Position numbers and translations under genes: made by a program. Below the pieces are notes generated by a model, which was given only the letters and a program-made list of their open reading frames with translations, was not told the DNA's origin and did no database searches. From contig DAOWNS010000125.1 of NCBI GenBank assembly GCA_030642465.1, forward strand, positions 1 to 5,865: a stretch of 5,865 nucleotides of DNA, read 5' to 3'. The stretch is from Candidatus Thorarchaeota archaeon (GTDB lineage: Archaea > Asgardarchaeota > Thorarchaeia > Thorarchaeales > Thorarchaeaceae). Of this stretch, positions 1-5,865 are shown in pieces (position 1 is the first letter of the stretch; every line of letters starts with the position of its first letter).

Positions 1-2
1 TG

Positions 3-914
3 GCATTCTATCGAGCTCCTGTTGTGGCGTTGATGCCTGATCTTGTTTCCAGTGAGAACCGTTCGAAGGCAAATGGAGTCATCAATCTGATGGGGGGAAT
101 TGGGGCGATCTATGCATTTGCAATAGCGTCGCAAATCTACAAAATAAATGACCCAGCTCTGGGAGCATTGCTAGGTGTGACGGCTGTGCAATCAGGTCCC
201 ATATTGGCGTTTCTAACGACATCATTGATTATGATTATTGCAGTCGTAATTCTCTTTGTAATTGTCAAGGAACCTTCAATCCCGCCGGCAGACGCCAAAA
301 GAGAGATTGGTATAATCAAGGCGTTTCAGCAGGTGTCCTTCTCGAAAGACAAGTCCGCTGCAGCGATTTTGGGTGCAATCTTCTTCTGGTTCTTCGGGTG
401 GAACGCGATAGAAACATGGTTCACGAAATACGGCAATGAAGTACTTGGCTTCACAGTCCCAGATGCCTCATTCCTTCTAAATGGTATTGCTCTATCATTC
501 GTTGTCTTTGCAGTCCCATCAGGCTTTATTGCAGGGAAGTTTGGGCGAAAGAACACAATACTAGCCGGTCTTGTTATAATGATAGCATCTCTAACCCTTC
601 TCTGGGTCATTACAGACTACTGGACAATACTTGGTGTTCTTGCAATAGCTGGCATCGGATGGGCATTGATAAACGTCAATAGTATCGTGATGCTCTGGGA
701 ACATCTGGGTCCGGCTCGTATCGGTGCGGGGACAGGACTATACTATGCCGCCAGTATGGGTGCTGCGATTATCGGTCCGGTTGTGTCAGGTGTGCTTTTC
801 GATTTACTCGGAATCGGAATACTCTATCCATTGTCAATCGTCTTCTTTATTGCAGCATTCTTCCTGACTATGGCAATAAAAACCGGAGAAGTAGGAGACG
901 CAGCAATCACATAA
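3..914 (+). CDS. MFS transporter, GPH/SLC45-like (5' end outside window)
   Basis: This is a secondary transporter of the major facilitator superfamily in the cell membrane. The reading frame is open from the first full codon at base 3, so the true start lies upstream; the GTG at 24 is internal. 303 residues remain and hold about eight and a half helices (end of TM4 to TM12). TM1-3 are missing, so the full protein is probably about 420-450 residues. The segment at residues 4-30 (RAPVVALMPDL, then RSKANGVINLMGG) resembles the conserved TM4-TM5 region of glycoside-pentoside-hexuronide and SLC45-type sugar:cation symporters. The C-terminal half has the second loop motif GKFGRKN. A charged loop (KEPSIPPADAKREIG) separates the two six-helix halves. 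A sugar or glycoside substrate is what family membership suggests, but nothing here proves it. The GPH/SLC45 assignment is from recalled motif similarity. The gene ends in TAA and is followed by a hairpin. Confidence 0.85.
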   Translation, partial: AFYRAPVVALMPDLVSSENRSKANGVINLMGGIGAIYAFAIASQIYKINDPALGALLGVTAVQSGPILAFLTTSLIMIIAVVILFVIVKEPSIPPADAKREIGIIKAFQQVSFSKDKSAAAILGAIFFWFFGWNAIETWFTKYGNEVLGFTVPDASFLLNGIALSFVVFAVPSGFIAGKFGRKNTILAGLVIMIASLTLLWVITDYWTILGVLAIAGIGWALINVNSIVMLWEHLGPARIGAGTGLYYAASMGAAIIGPVVSGVLFDLLGIGILYPLSIVFFIAAFFLTMAIKTGEVGDAAIT

Positions 915-934
915 GCCACATTATGAACACGTTC

Positions 935-970
935 GGGAGGACACCGGTTGTCCTCCCTAGACTCTTTTCT
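935..970 (+). terminator. Hairpin with T tract after the MFS gene
   Basis: Bases 935-943 (GGGAGGACA) and 949-957 (TGTCCTCCC) form a perfect 9-bp inverted repeat around a 5-base loop (CCGGT). A short T-rich stretch (CTCTTTTCT) follows at 962-970. It starts 21 bases after the MFS stop, so a transcription terminator or 3'-end stabiliser for that gene is the natural reading. Archaeal termination depends mostly on T tracts, so the stem itself may act in RNA stability or processing. The T tract is about five bases from the stem, further than in a classic intrinsic terminator. Confidence 0.6.
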
Positions 971-1025
971 AGTCGTATACATGATCTCGCTTGGTTACAG
1001 AAGCCTCAACAGCTATACCTAATGG

Positions 1026-1034
1026 TTAATATTT
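1026..1034 (+). promoter_or_regulatory. Candidate archaeal TATA box for the cytochrome b-like gene
   Basis: TTAATATTT lies in an AT-rich stretch whose centre is about 30 bases upstream of the ATG at 1060. Archaeal transcription usually begins about 25 bases downstream of the TATA centre, which predicts a start near 1055. The transcript would then be leaderless or nearly so, which fits the lack of any Shine-Dalgarno-like sequence before this ATG. The call rests on sequence and spacing only. Confidence 0.4.
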
Positions 1035-1059
1035 GTAACTTAGAGCATTTGCAAAGAAT

Positions 1060-2475
1060 ATGACGTCTACAAGAATAAGAGTGCATCGTTACACCGCATG
1101 GCTACTCGCAATCGTTTCTCTTGCGATAATAGCTACTGGTTACAGCCTTGCCCGCGGATGGATAGTTGATATCTATCTCATCTCCTCGCTACATAGAATA
1201 CTCGAGGTCTTCTTCATTGGATTCCTAATTATCCACGTAGCAATTACTCTCGTGCATTTCAAGCTAACTTGGAGAAGACTGCTTGATGGGGTTCGGAATA
1301 AGAAGGGAACATCAATCCATCTTCTAAGACTTGTTCAAAGGGTGTCTGCTTGGCTAATTGTAATCTTTGCCTTTCTTGTTATCATTCCTGGGCTCAACGG
1401 ACACATCTGGTTTGCGACGATCTTTAGCGAAACAATTCCCTTTGGGTGGCACAGAATTTATGACGCTTTTCTTGCAGTCTTAATTATTCTCCATGTGAGC
1501 GTGGGACTAAAGTTCCTCTCGATACGCCGCGGAGTTCGCAAGAAAATCGCGAATACTTTCATAGTTGGGTTGACAGTGTCGTTGTTGGTGGCCGTTGTAT
1601 TTCTCAATGCCCCTCAAATTAACCTTCCACTGGTTGAACCACCACCCGACAATGAAACAATCACTAGTCCAGGAAACACAACTCTTCCACTTCCTGTGGG
1701 ATCAACCACCGCACATGCCAGTGTCGAAGGAGCAAAGTATGGATTCAATTGGTCCGCTATTGAAACAACTCGTCCGGATTTGTTCACTGAAGGCCATTTC
1801 TCTATGTTCGATGTTCTTGTTGACCTCTCTAACCGAGGTCTAGTAAGTCTAGAGTATCATTTCAATGAATCCATGAACACGCACGTTATTGACAGTATGA
1901 ATGGCAAGACCAACTGGTGGTATCGGTCTTACTACAGTGGCGGCTGGTCAGAAGACAATGTCTTCAGAATGGATCACCACCCGTGGAAAGAAGGCACCAC
2001 ACTCCAGTTCGTATTGCTGGACAGCGACCGACTTGAGAGAATTCATCAAGCCTTCGAGGAAGAGGTCACACGGCTGGAAACTAATGGCGGTACCGTGATC
2101 ATTCCTCATGTCAAGATAACCACTCCACATATCGTGCTGGACTTCTATGACATAACGGTAACCGCTCACGATCTCCGAAATGACCTGTTTCAAGATGGAG
2201 TGATTACAGCGATTGATGTGATAATGTCGCTAGGTGATCAGGAATTAATCACATACGGTCTTCAATGGTATGACACAATTGGCACTGCAGAAATCGTCAG
2301 AAGCTATTGGGTTGAAAATGTAAATGGGGAACAAGCATCAGGGACATGTGGCTTCGTTTATGACACTGGGTCCTTGGAATTTTATGGTTTTGCAGGCAAT
2401 CATATCCACATTCCCATGGACGCTCGGATATTGAACTCAGCTGAGTACCTGCATATGTTCTGGATTTGCCTTTAG
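1060..2475 (+). CDS. Di-heme cytochrome b-like membrane protein with tandem outer domains
   Basis: Visible architecture of this 471-residue protein: TM1 about 10-31, TM2 45-66, TM3 93-113, TM4 131-152, TM5 165-183, a Pro/Thr-rich linker 185-220, then a soluble region to the end. TM2 carries H45-R-x12-H59 and TM4 carries H131-R-x12-H145. Two helices each with histidines 14 apart is the classic ligand pattern for two stacked b hemes, as in cytochrome b of the bc1 complex and in smaller four-helix cytochromes (DUF4405-like or ferric-reductase-like). TM1-2 and TM3-4 look like copies of each other. The soluble region also holds two diverged copies, near 238-320 and 373-471, with a faint resemblance to DUF4430. 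It carries four N-X-S/T sequons (N198, N206, N230, N269) and probably faces outside. There is no twin-Arg signal and no c-heme CxxCH. Membrane electron transfer to an external partner is inferred. The ATG fits the upstream TATA box; the methyltransferase follows after 50 bases. Confidence 0.75.
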   Translation: MTSTRIRVHRYTAWLLAIVSLAIIATGYSLARGWIVDIYLISSLHRILEVFFIGFLIIHVAITLVHFKLTWRRLLDGVRNKKGTSIHLLRLVQRVSAWLIVIFAFLVIIPGLNGHIWFATIFSETIPFGWHRIYDAFLAVLIILHVSVGLKFLSIRRGVRKKIANTFIVGLTVSLLVAVVFLNAPQINLPLVEPPPDNETITSPGNTTLPLPVGSTTAHASVEGAKYGFNWSAIETTRPDLFTEGHFSMFDVLVDLSNRGLVSLEYHFNESMNTHVIDSMNGKTNWWYRSYYSGGWSEDNVFRMDHHPWKEGTTLQFVLLDSDRLERIHQAFEEEVTRLETNGGTVIIPHVKITTPHIVLDFYDITVTAHDLRNDLFQDGVITAIDVIMSLGDQELITYGLQWYDTIGTAEIVRSYWVENVNGEQASGTCGFVYDTGSLEFYGFAGNHIHIPMDARILNSAEYLHMFWICL

Positions 2476-2525
2476 TTGAGCCAAACACACAAGAACTGGG
2501 ATGTGTCTGTGTTGGGCACAGAGAG

Positions 2526-3251
2526 ATGTCATTCTTGACGATCGACGAAGAACCAAGATGCATATTGTGCAATGGACCTTCCACTGATGATAATCCTCTT
2601 CTAGAATTGAGAGGATGGATCCGGACTGTGCTTGAACAGGATGGTATGGCGCATTATCCATGCATGGCAAGGATGGCCAACAATGCCGCTTTCAGCAAGG
2701 GTGATATTCCTTGGGATATATCCCAACCCCACCCCGCTCTAGTTAGCCTAGTAGAAACCAAGCGAATAGTGCCCGGGAGAGTGTTTGAACCAGGTCCCGG
2801 TTTGGGGCATGATGTGGTGTATCTCGCTTCTAACGGATTCAAAGTGACTGCATTAGACATCTCAAAAAAAGCAGTATCTATGCTTCGAAAGCGTGTTGAG
2901 AAACTGGGGCTCGATGTGGACTTGATTGTTGGAAACGTATTGAGGGATAGTCCCACGGAAGGAGAATTTGACTATATCTTTGAACGGTCAGTTCTTCAGA
3001 CGCTGCCCCCAACACAACGTGCGAACTACATTCTGCGCCTGGCCGAGATGCTAAAACCAACCGGCGAATACATTGGCATAATACGAGGTCCACGAATCCC
3101 TATGCCAGAATCACAGCCCTATGCATTCACCAGATACATGATAGAGCAGCTGCTCTCCACGCAGTTCAGGAATATCGAGATAACGAGAGTCCCCTCAGGC
3201 TTCAACAATAGCCAATCAGAGTACTTCCTTGTGATTGCGTGTCGACGCTAG
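2526..3251 (+). CDS. SAM-dependent methyltransferase (TPMT-like) with N-terminal CCHC segment
   Basis: This is a class I (Rossmann-fold) S-adenosylmethionine methyltransferase of 241 residues from the ATG at 2526. The frame also extends to a TTG at 2466 (261 residues), which overlaps the previous gene by 10 bases and adds an unconvincing 20-residue leader, so the ATG is preferred. Motif I is VFEPGPGLGHD at 86-96, where E88 and the G-x-G-x-G glycines form the SAM loop. D111 in TALDIS ends strand 2 and should bind the ribose. GNVLRDSP (136-143) and FDYIFERSVLQTLPP (148-162) are the later motifs. FSKGDIPWDISQPHPALV before motif I resembles the entry of thiopurine-methyltransferase-like and related small-molecule enzymes. 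Residues 1-46 are an extra segment with C12-x2-C15 and H43-x2-C46, a possible zinc site. The substrate is unknown. The gene may be co-transcribed with the cytochrome-like gene upstream, but no functional link is evident. Confidence 0.85.
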   Translation: MSFLTIDEEPRCILCNGPSTDDNPLLELRGWIRTVLEQDGMAHYPCMARMANNAAFSKGDIPWDISQPHPALVSLVETKRIVPGRVFEPGPGLGHDVVYLASNGFKVTALDISKKAVSMLRKRVEKLGLDVDLIVGNVLRDSPTEGEFDYIFERSVLQTLPPTQRANYILRLAEMLKPTGEYIGIIRGPRIPMPESQPYAFTRYMIEQLLSTQFRNIEITRVPSGFNNSQSEYFLVIACRR

Positions 3252-3252
3252 T

Positions 3253-4395
3253 CTAAGACCCCATCACTGTATTCTCGGTCTGCAAGTCACTTCTCACTGA
3301 GTTGTTTTCGCGTGCAGCTGCTCGCCTAGAACTGAAAGTAAACATTAGGAAGGCCACTATCGACATCAAAGCGGCATTAATCATTATGGCAAGATAACCC
3401 GGCCATATTGAAATGAGGAGAAATGCAATCAATGGGCCTATCACACCGGAGATTGACATGACTGACTGCAAAAGACCGGTTGCTGTAGATTTCTCGACAT
3501 TGCGTTCGGTTACGTACTTTAACGCTCCAACATAGAGGCATGCCCACGCAAGCCCAAGTAGAATTTGCGTTGGAAGAGCTTCGAAAATATTTGTGATAAG
3601 AGTGAAGGAGGCGAAAGCCATTGCGCTCGTGATTAGGCCAATGGAGATTAGTTTCCTACTGTCAAAACGATCGGTTAGCCAAAGCATGAACACTACTTGA
3701 GCTAAGGCATTCGTTGCTTGAATGATCCCAATCATGAACAAATCTGCTCCTTCTAAGCTGAGAAGGAAAAGTGGCCATAGGGTCCAAATGGCATTGGCAC
3801 TACTATGCCTGATGAGCATCCCGAGATACACTGGGAAGTTCCGTTTAATCGTTTCAATTGGAAATAGCGGAACTTTCACCCGTACTCTGGAAACCGGTGG
3901 TAGCGTCAGAGCGCTCAAGAATGCTATCATAAAGAAAAGGGACGAAATCAGGAAAGCGTAGTGAATATCCAGGCCTGCTGCAAAACCAGCAATGATTGTG
4001 CCTACTCCCCATCCAACAGCACCAAATGAGGCAAACCTCCCCATCTTCATTTTAGAGTCATGTGCATAGGCTGCCAAAGCTCCTGGATATACACCCACAC
4101 AGAAGCCAGTCACGATTCTAATCATGAGGAGCATTTCGACGCTATCCGCCAGAAATAGAAATGCAACGCTCAACGCCGAAGCTAGGAGCCCCGCGCGGAG
4201 AATGAGTCGTCGTCCATGGATGTCCCCGGCTCTGCCGAAAATGTAACTGGAGATGAAAACAGCTGCGGAGTAAGCGCCCGCAATCCAGGTGACTTGGATA
4301 TCACTTGCTCCTAGACCTTGGAGAAAAATCGGGAGGTATGTGAAGGATGAGAGTATGGCCGCCCCTGCCATTAGCTGCACAGTTTCCGTCTTCAA
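3253..4395 (-). CDS. MFS transporter, 12 TM, substrate unknown
   Basis: This is a complete major facilitator superfamily transporter of 380 residues with twelve predicted helices and a loop between halves at about 165-186. Loop 2-3 has the signature motif A, GRAGDIHGRR (54-63), with D58, G61 and R62-R63 in place. R93 in TM4 (MIRIVTGFCVG) matches the motif B arginine. TM5 (125-141) is Gly-rich, like the motif C region of antiporters. The matching second-half loop is weakened to TDRFDSRK (241-248). Such proteins move small solutes or drugs by proton coupling; this sequence does not fix the substrate. The longest frame starts at a TTG (4395), six bases after an in-frame stop (TGA). An ATG at residue 9 is an alternative, but TTG leaves more residues before TM1 and sits well below a TATA-like box. 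The gene converges on the methyltransferase, with one base between their stops. The last 25 residues are polar. Confidence 0.85.
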   Translation of the reverse strand: MKTETVQLMAGAAILSSFTYLPIFLQGLGASDIQVTWIAGAYSAAVFISSYIFGRAGDIHGRRLILRAGLLASALSVAFLFLADSVEMLLMIRIVTGFCVGVYPGALAAYAHDSKMKMGRFASFGAVGWGVGTIIAGFAAGLDIHYAFLISSLFFMIAFLSALTLPPVSRVRVKVPLFPIETIKRNFPVYLGMLIRHSSANAIWTLWPLFLLSLEGADLFMIGIIQATNALAQVVFMLWLTDRFDSRKLISIGLITSAMAFASFTLITNIFEALPTQILLGLAWACLYVGALKYVTERNVEKSTATGLLQSVMSISGVIGPLIAFLLISIWPGYLAIMINAALMSIVAFLMFTFSSRRAAARENNSVRSDLQTENTVMGS

Positions 4396-4428
4396 ACACA
4401 GTCACTGGACCGCTAATCTGCCATCCAT

Positions 4429-4437
4429 CTTTTTAAC
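4429..4437 (-). promoter_or_regulatory. Candidate archaeal TATA box for the minus-strand MFS gene
   Basis: On the minus strand this reads GTTAAAAAG, close to the archaeal TATA consensus. Its centre is about 38 bases upstream of the TTG at 4395, so initiation would fall near 4408 and leave a leader of roughly a dozen bases. This spacing supports the TTG start, although an ATG eight codons later remains possible. There is no clear Shine-Dalgarno sequence before the TTG. Confidence 0.4.
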
Positions 4438-4503
4438 AGTCTGGTCAGGTTGTCGAAGTGGGGCGCAGTTTGAGGTCATAGCAGAAGCAATCATCTCTCT
4501 TTC

Positions 4504-4724
4504 TTAACACCAGATAGGGCCGGTATGCGAAGTGGTTTCAACCAGAACTATGCTTATAGCCACAACTCTGGATGAGCTTGCGCCACTCCCGATTTCGTCC
4601 TCAAAAACATCGTTGCAGTAGTCCTTGACCCGCTCTTTGATTTTCTCCTGGACGAGAGTTTCTCTTCCTGCGGGTCCAGGAGCTGCGCACAGGTCCTGAG
4701 CAAGTCTAGGATATTCTCAGTCAA
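4504..4724 (-). pseudogene. Frameshifted N-terminal remnant of an M42/M20-like metallopeptidase
   Basis: Read on the minus strand, a TTG at 4724 opens MTENILDL. Shifting frame near 4700-4704 (as if one base were lost) continues as AQDLCAAPGPAGRE, then KERVKDYCNDVFEDEIG, and ends at TAA (4504-4506), about 73 residues in all. The pattern APGxxGxE, then a helix ending in VKDY, then EV-x-x-D-x-IG is how I recall M42 aminopeptidases (and related M20 enzymes) beginning, before the first metal-binding histidine. The catalytic part of about 280 residues is absent, and after the IG the sequence no longer follows the family. A decayed gene fragment is the best reading. Alternatives are a small unrelated protein in the second frame alone (open from just after a TGA near 4715) or chance. 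The family match is by memory of motifs, not a search. The next gene on this strand, the MFS transporter, starts 108 bases further on. Confidence 0.35.
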
Positions 4725-4731
4725 CTCGATT

Positions 4732-4738
4732 CCACCTC
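4732..4738 (-). promoter_or_regulatory. Shine-Dalgarno-like site before the peptidase remnant
   Basis: The minus strand reads GAGGTGG, complementary to the 3' end of 16S rRNA, and stands seven bases before the TTG at 4724, an ideal spacing. It is the clearest ribosome-binding-like sequence in the window. It supports the idea that the remnant once had a translated start here, and it chooses TTG over other in-frame starts further upstream. Confidence 0.35.
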
Positions 4739-4848
4739 GTAATCCTTTGAAACAGTCACTCAAGAGATACACAATAGGTGCTGCAATGTCTTGGCATAAT
4801 ACTTTAGAGTCGCTCTATTGACACGCAGCATTGCATCGGTGTTTAGCA

Positions 4849-5829
4849 ATGATCATAACTGTAACAACTGTTGTTGTGCTCGTTCTTGGCGTGCTCTCTC
4901 TTGGACTGGCAATGTATGGGGGCTACGTTTCATTATCCATCACGGAGGGATTGGAGGGAAATCAAGAGGAACGCCATGCTGCAGAGCAGCGGTACTACCT
5001 ATTGGGTATGATAGGAATCATTGTGTTGACCACCAGATTGCTCAACGTTCCCATCTTCTTCTGGATGTTACAGTCTTTGGTACCCCACTGTCCAGGTGCA
5101 ATGTGTGCCTATGGTGTGGTCAATGTTGCCGCTCCGTACTCCACGATATCTATTGTCTTGAAGATGTTTCTTCCGTTTGTCTATGGCCTATGGCTTGTTG
5201 TTGAGCTCGCCAACCGCAATCAACCGGAGCTGCCATTCACACGATATCTGGCACGTTCCTTCTTGCTAGTCCTATTTCCTTTGGTTCTCATAGATAGTGC
5301 CGTGGACGTAGGTTTAGTGGCTATGATCCGCCCCATTTACGCTCCATGTTGCTCCAGTGCCTATGATGTAAATCCGCCATTCTCCCCATCTTCGATCTTC
5401 GGTCCCGAATTTGGATTACTAGTGATTGCCATTACGGTCACTTTGGCACTCGTCCTTATTGTCGTCCAGTGGTTCGAGGGACATTCAGCCAAAGTTCCTC
5501 TCCTTACTGGCCTCCTGTGTTGTGTCGTTGCCCTGCTGTATCTTGTAGCAATTCACGATACTTACGCACCGCTTGTTCTAGGACTACCTACACATCACTG
5601 CCCCTATTGTCTCTTTCAGGAGTTTCCTGATACTGCATTCTTCTCCGGCCTCTTCTGGGTTGGCGTTGCGTCTGCAGGCTGGCGCATCATACTGGAGGCT
5701 GCCTGGAAAAGGAAGGGTTTGCCATTGGAGAACATAATGCCTCTGAGTGGCCTCCTACTCAAGGTGTCTTCAGTAGCGATTCTCTTCAGCATGGTGAGCA
5801 TGGTTTCTCATCTGCTTTTGGTGCTGTAA
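4849..5829 (+). CDS. Eight-helix membrane protein with three Cys/His clusters, function unknown
   Basis: This is an integral membrane protein of 326 residues; I do not recognise a named family. Predicted helices, from the ATG at 4849, are about 2-25, 52-75, 99-120, 134-160, 187-207, 217-237, 262-284 and 297-319. Three loops between helices hold the polar chemistry: H80-C81-P-G-A-M-C86-A-Y-G after TM2, A-P-C167-C168 after TM4, and H249-H250-C251-P-Y-C254 after TM6. If the helices are right, all three fall on the same face of the membrane, which suggests one shared metal, heme or disulfide centre. Proteins with similar paired HCP/CxxC loops occur, as I recall, as uncharacterised membrane proteins in sulfate- and metal-reducing bacteria. 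The ATG is preferred to the TTG at 4831, which adds MHRCLA before the first helix; the TTG cannot be excluded because the weak AT-rich element near 4800 suits it better. The gene ends in TAA, with only 36 bases left in the window. Confidence 0.7.
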   Translation: MIITVTTVVVLVLGVLSLGLAMYGGYVSLSITEGLEGNQEERHAAEQRYYLLGMIGIIVLTTRLLNVPIFFWMLQSLVPHCPGAMCAYGVVNVAAPYSTISIVLKMFLPFVYGLWLVVELANRNQPELPFTRYLARSFLLVLFPLVLIDSAVDVGLVAMIRPIYAPCCSSAYDVNPPFSPSSIFGPEFGLLVIAITVTLALVLIVVQWFEGHSAKVPLLTGLLCCVVALLYLVAIHDTYAPLVLGLPTHHCPYCLFQEFPDTAFFSGLFWVGVASAGWRIILEAAWKRKGLPLENIMPLSGLLLKVSSVAILFSMVSMVSHLLLVL

Positions 5830-5865
5830 TGGAAATACATTCTCCGAACTCCCAAATGACTCACA

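Larger units (their letters stand above)
4396..4848. other. Intergenic region without an intact gene
   Basis: This stretch of about 450 bases lies between the divergent MFS and Cys-rich membrane protein genes. The MFS-proximal end holds the TATA-like box at 4429-4437. The middle holds the minus-strand peptidase-like remnant and its ribosome-binding-like site. The far end (about 4795-4806) has a weak AT-rich element, ATAATACTTTA, that could drive the plus-strand gene at 4849, but it is a poor TATA match. I see no tRNA, repeat array or transposase trace. Confidence 0.5.

Noticed and set aside
326..610. Minus-strand open frame of 94 residues within the first MFS gene
   Set aside because: It lies wholly antisense to a well-supported membrane transporter frame, has no recognisable domain, and is the expected shadow of that gene.
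915..1059. Possible small RNA gene between the first two genes
   Set aside because: Only the terminator-like hairpin and a TATA-like box are visible. There is no tRNA fold or C/D box pair.
2466..2525. Longer methyltransferase start at TTG 2466, overlapping the cytochrome-like gene
   Set aside because: It adds 20 residues without a clear domain and needs a TTG with no ribosome-binding-like site. The in-frame ATG at 2526 is the simpler start.
2297..2670. Two overlapping minus-strand frames across the cytochrome/methyltransferase junction
   Set aside because: The peptides are unstructured, rich in His, Ser and Cys, match nothing I know and oppose two real genes.
2654..2956. Minus-strand frame of 100 residues inside the methyltransferase gene
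   Set aside because: It is antisense to the conserved SAM-binding motifs, which explain the sequence fully.
4289..4507. Plus-strand 72-residue frame across the MFS start
   Set aside because: It is mostly antisense to the MFS N-terminus and its promoter, with no recognisable domain.
4818..5204. Plus-strand Cys-rich frame of 128 residues
   Set aside because: It overlaps the eight-helix membrane protein in another frame. Its cysteines arise from the shifted reading, and the membrane frame is much longer and coherent.

Overview
The window reads as archaeal DNA, possibly from an Asgard lineage such as Thorarchaeia. Three things suggest this: TATA-like boxes about 30-40 bases upstream of two starts with very short leaders, use of TTG and GTG starts, and a membrane protein whose outer half carries clustered N-X-S/T sequons. 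The phylum is inferred from general character only; no marker gene is present.

Layout. Bases 3-914 (+) are the C-terminal two thirds of an MFS symporter of the GPH/SLC45 type, cut by the window edge. It is followed by a perfect 9-bp hairpin with a nearby T tract, probably a terminator. Bases 1060-2475 (+) encode a chimeric membrane protein: a four-helix, probably di-heme cytochrome b module with two H-x13-H pairs, a fifth helix, and an outer region of two diverged copies of one domain. Bases 2526-3251 (+) encode a class I SAM methyltransferase with an extra N-terminal CxxC...HxxC segment; it lies 50 bases downstream and may share the transcript. Bases 3253-4395 (-) encode a complete MFS transporter that ends one base from the methyltransferase stop. 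Bases 4396-4848 hold no intact gene. They do hold, on the minus strand, what looks like a frameshifted and truncated N-terminal fragment of an M42/M20-type metallopeptidase. Bases 4849-5829 (+) encode an eight-helix membrane protein of unknown function with three Cys/His clusters.

No pathway ties all the genes together. The cytochrome-like protein suggests transmembrane electron transfer to or from something on the outer face. The Cys-rich membrane protein suggests metal, heme or thiol chemistry, but it is in a separate transcription unit. The two MFS proteins are from different subfamilies and their substrates cannot be read from sequence. The most unusual items are the cytochrome/tandem-domain fusion, the zinc-finger-like extension on the methyltransferase, and the peptidase remnant.
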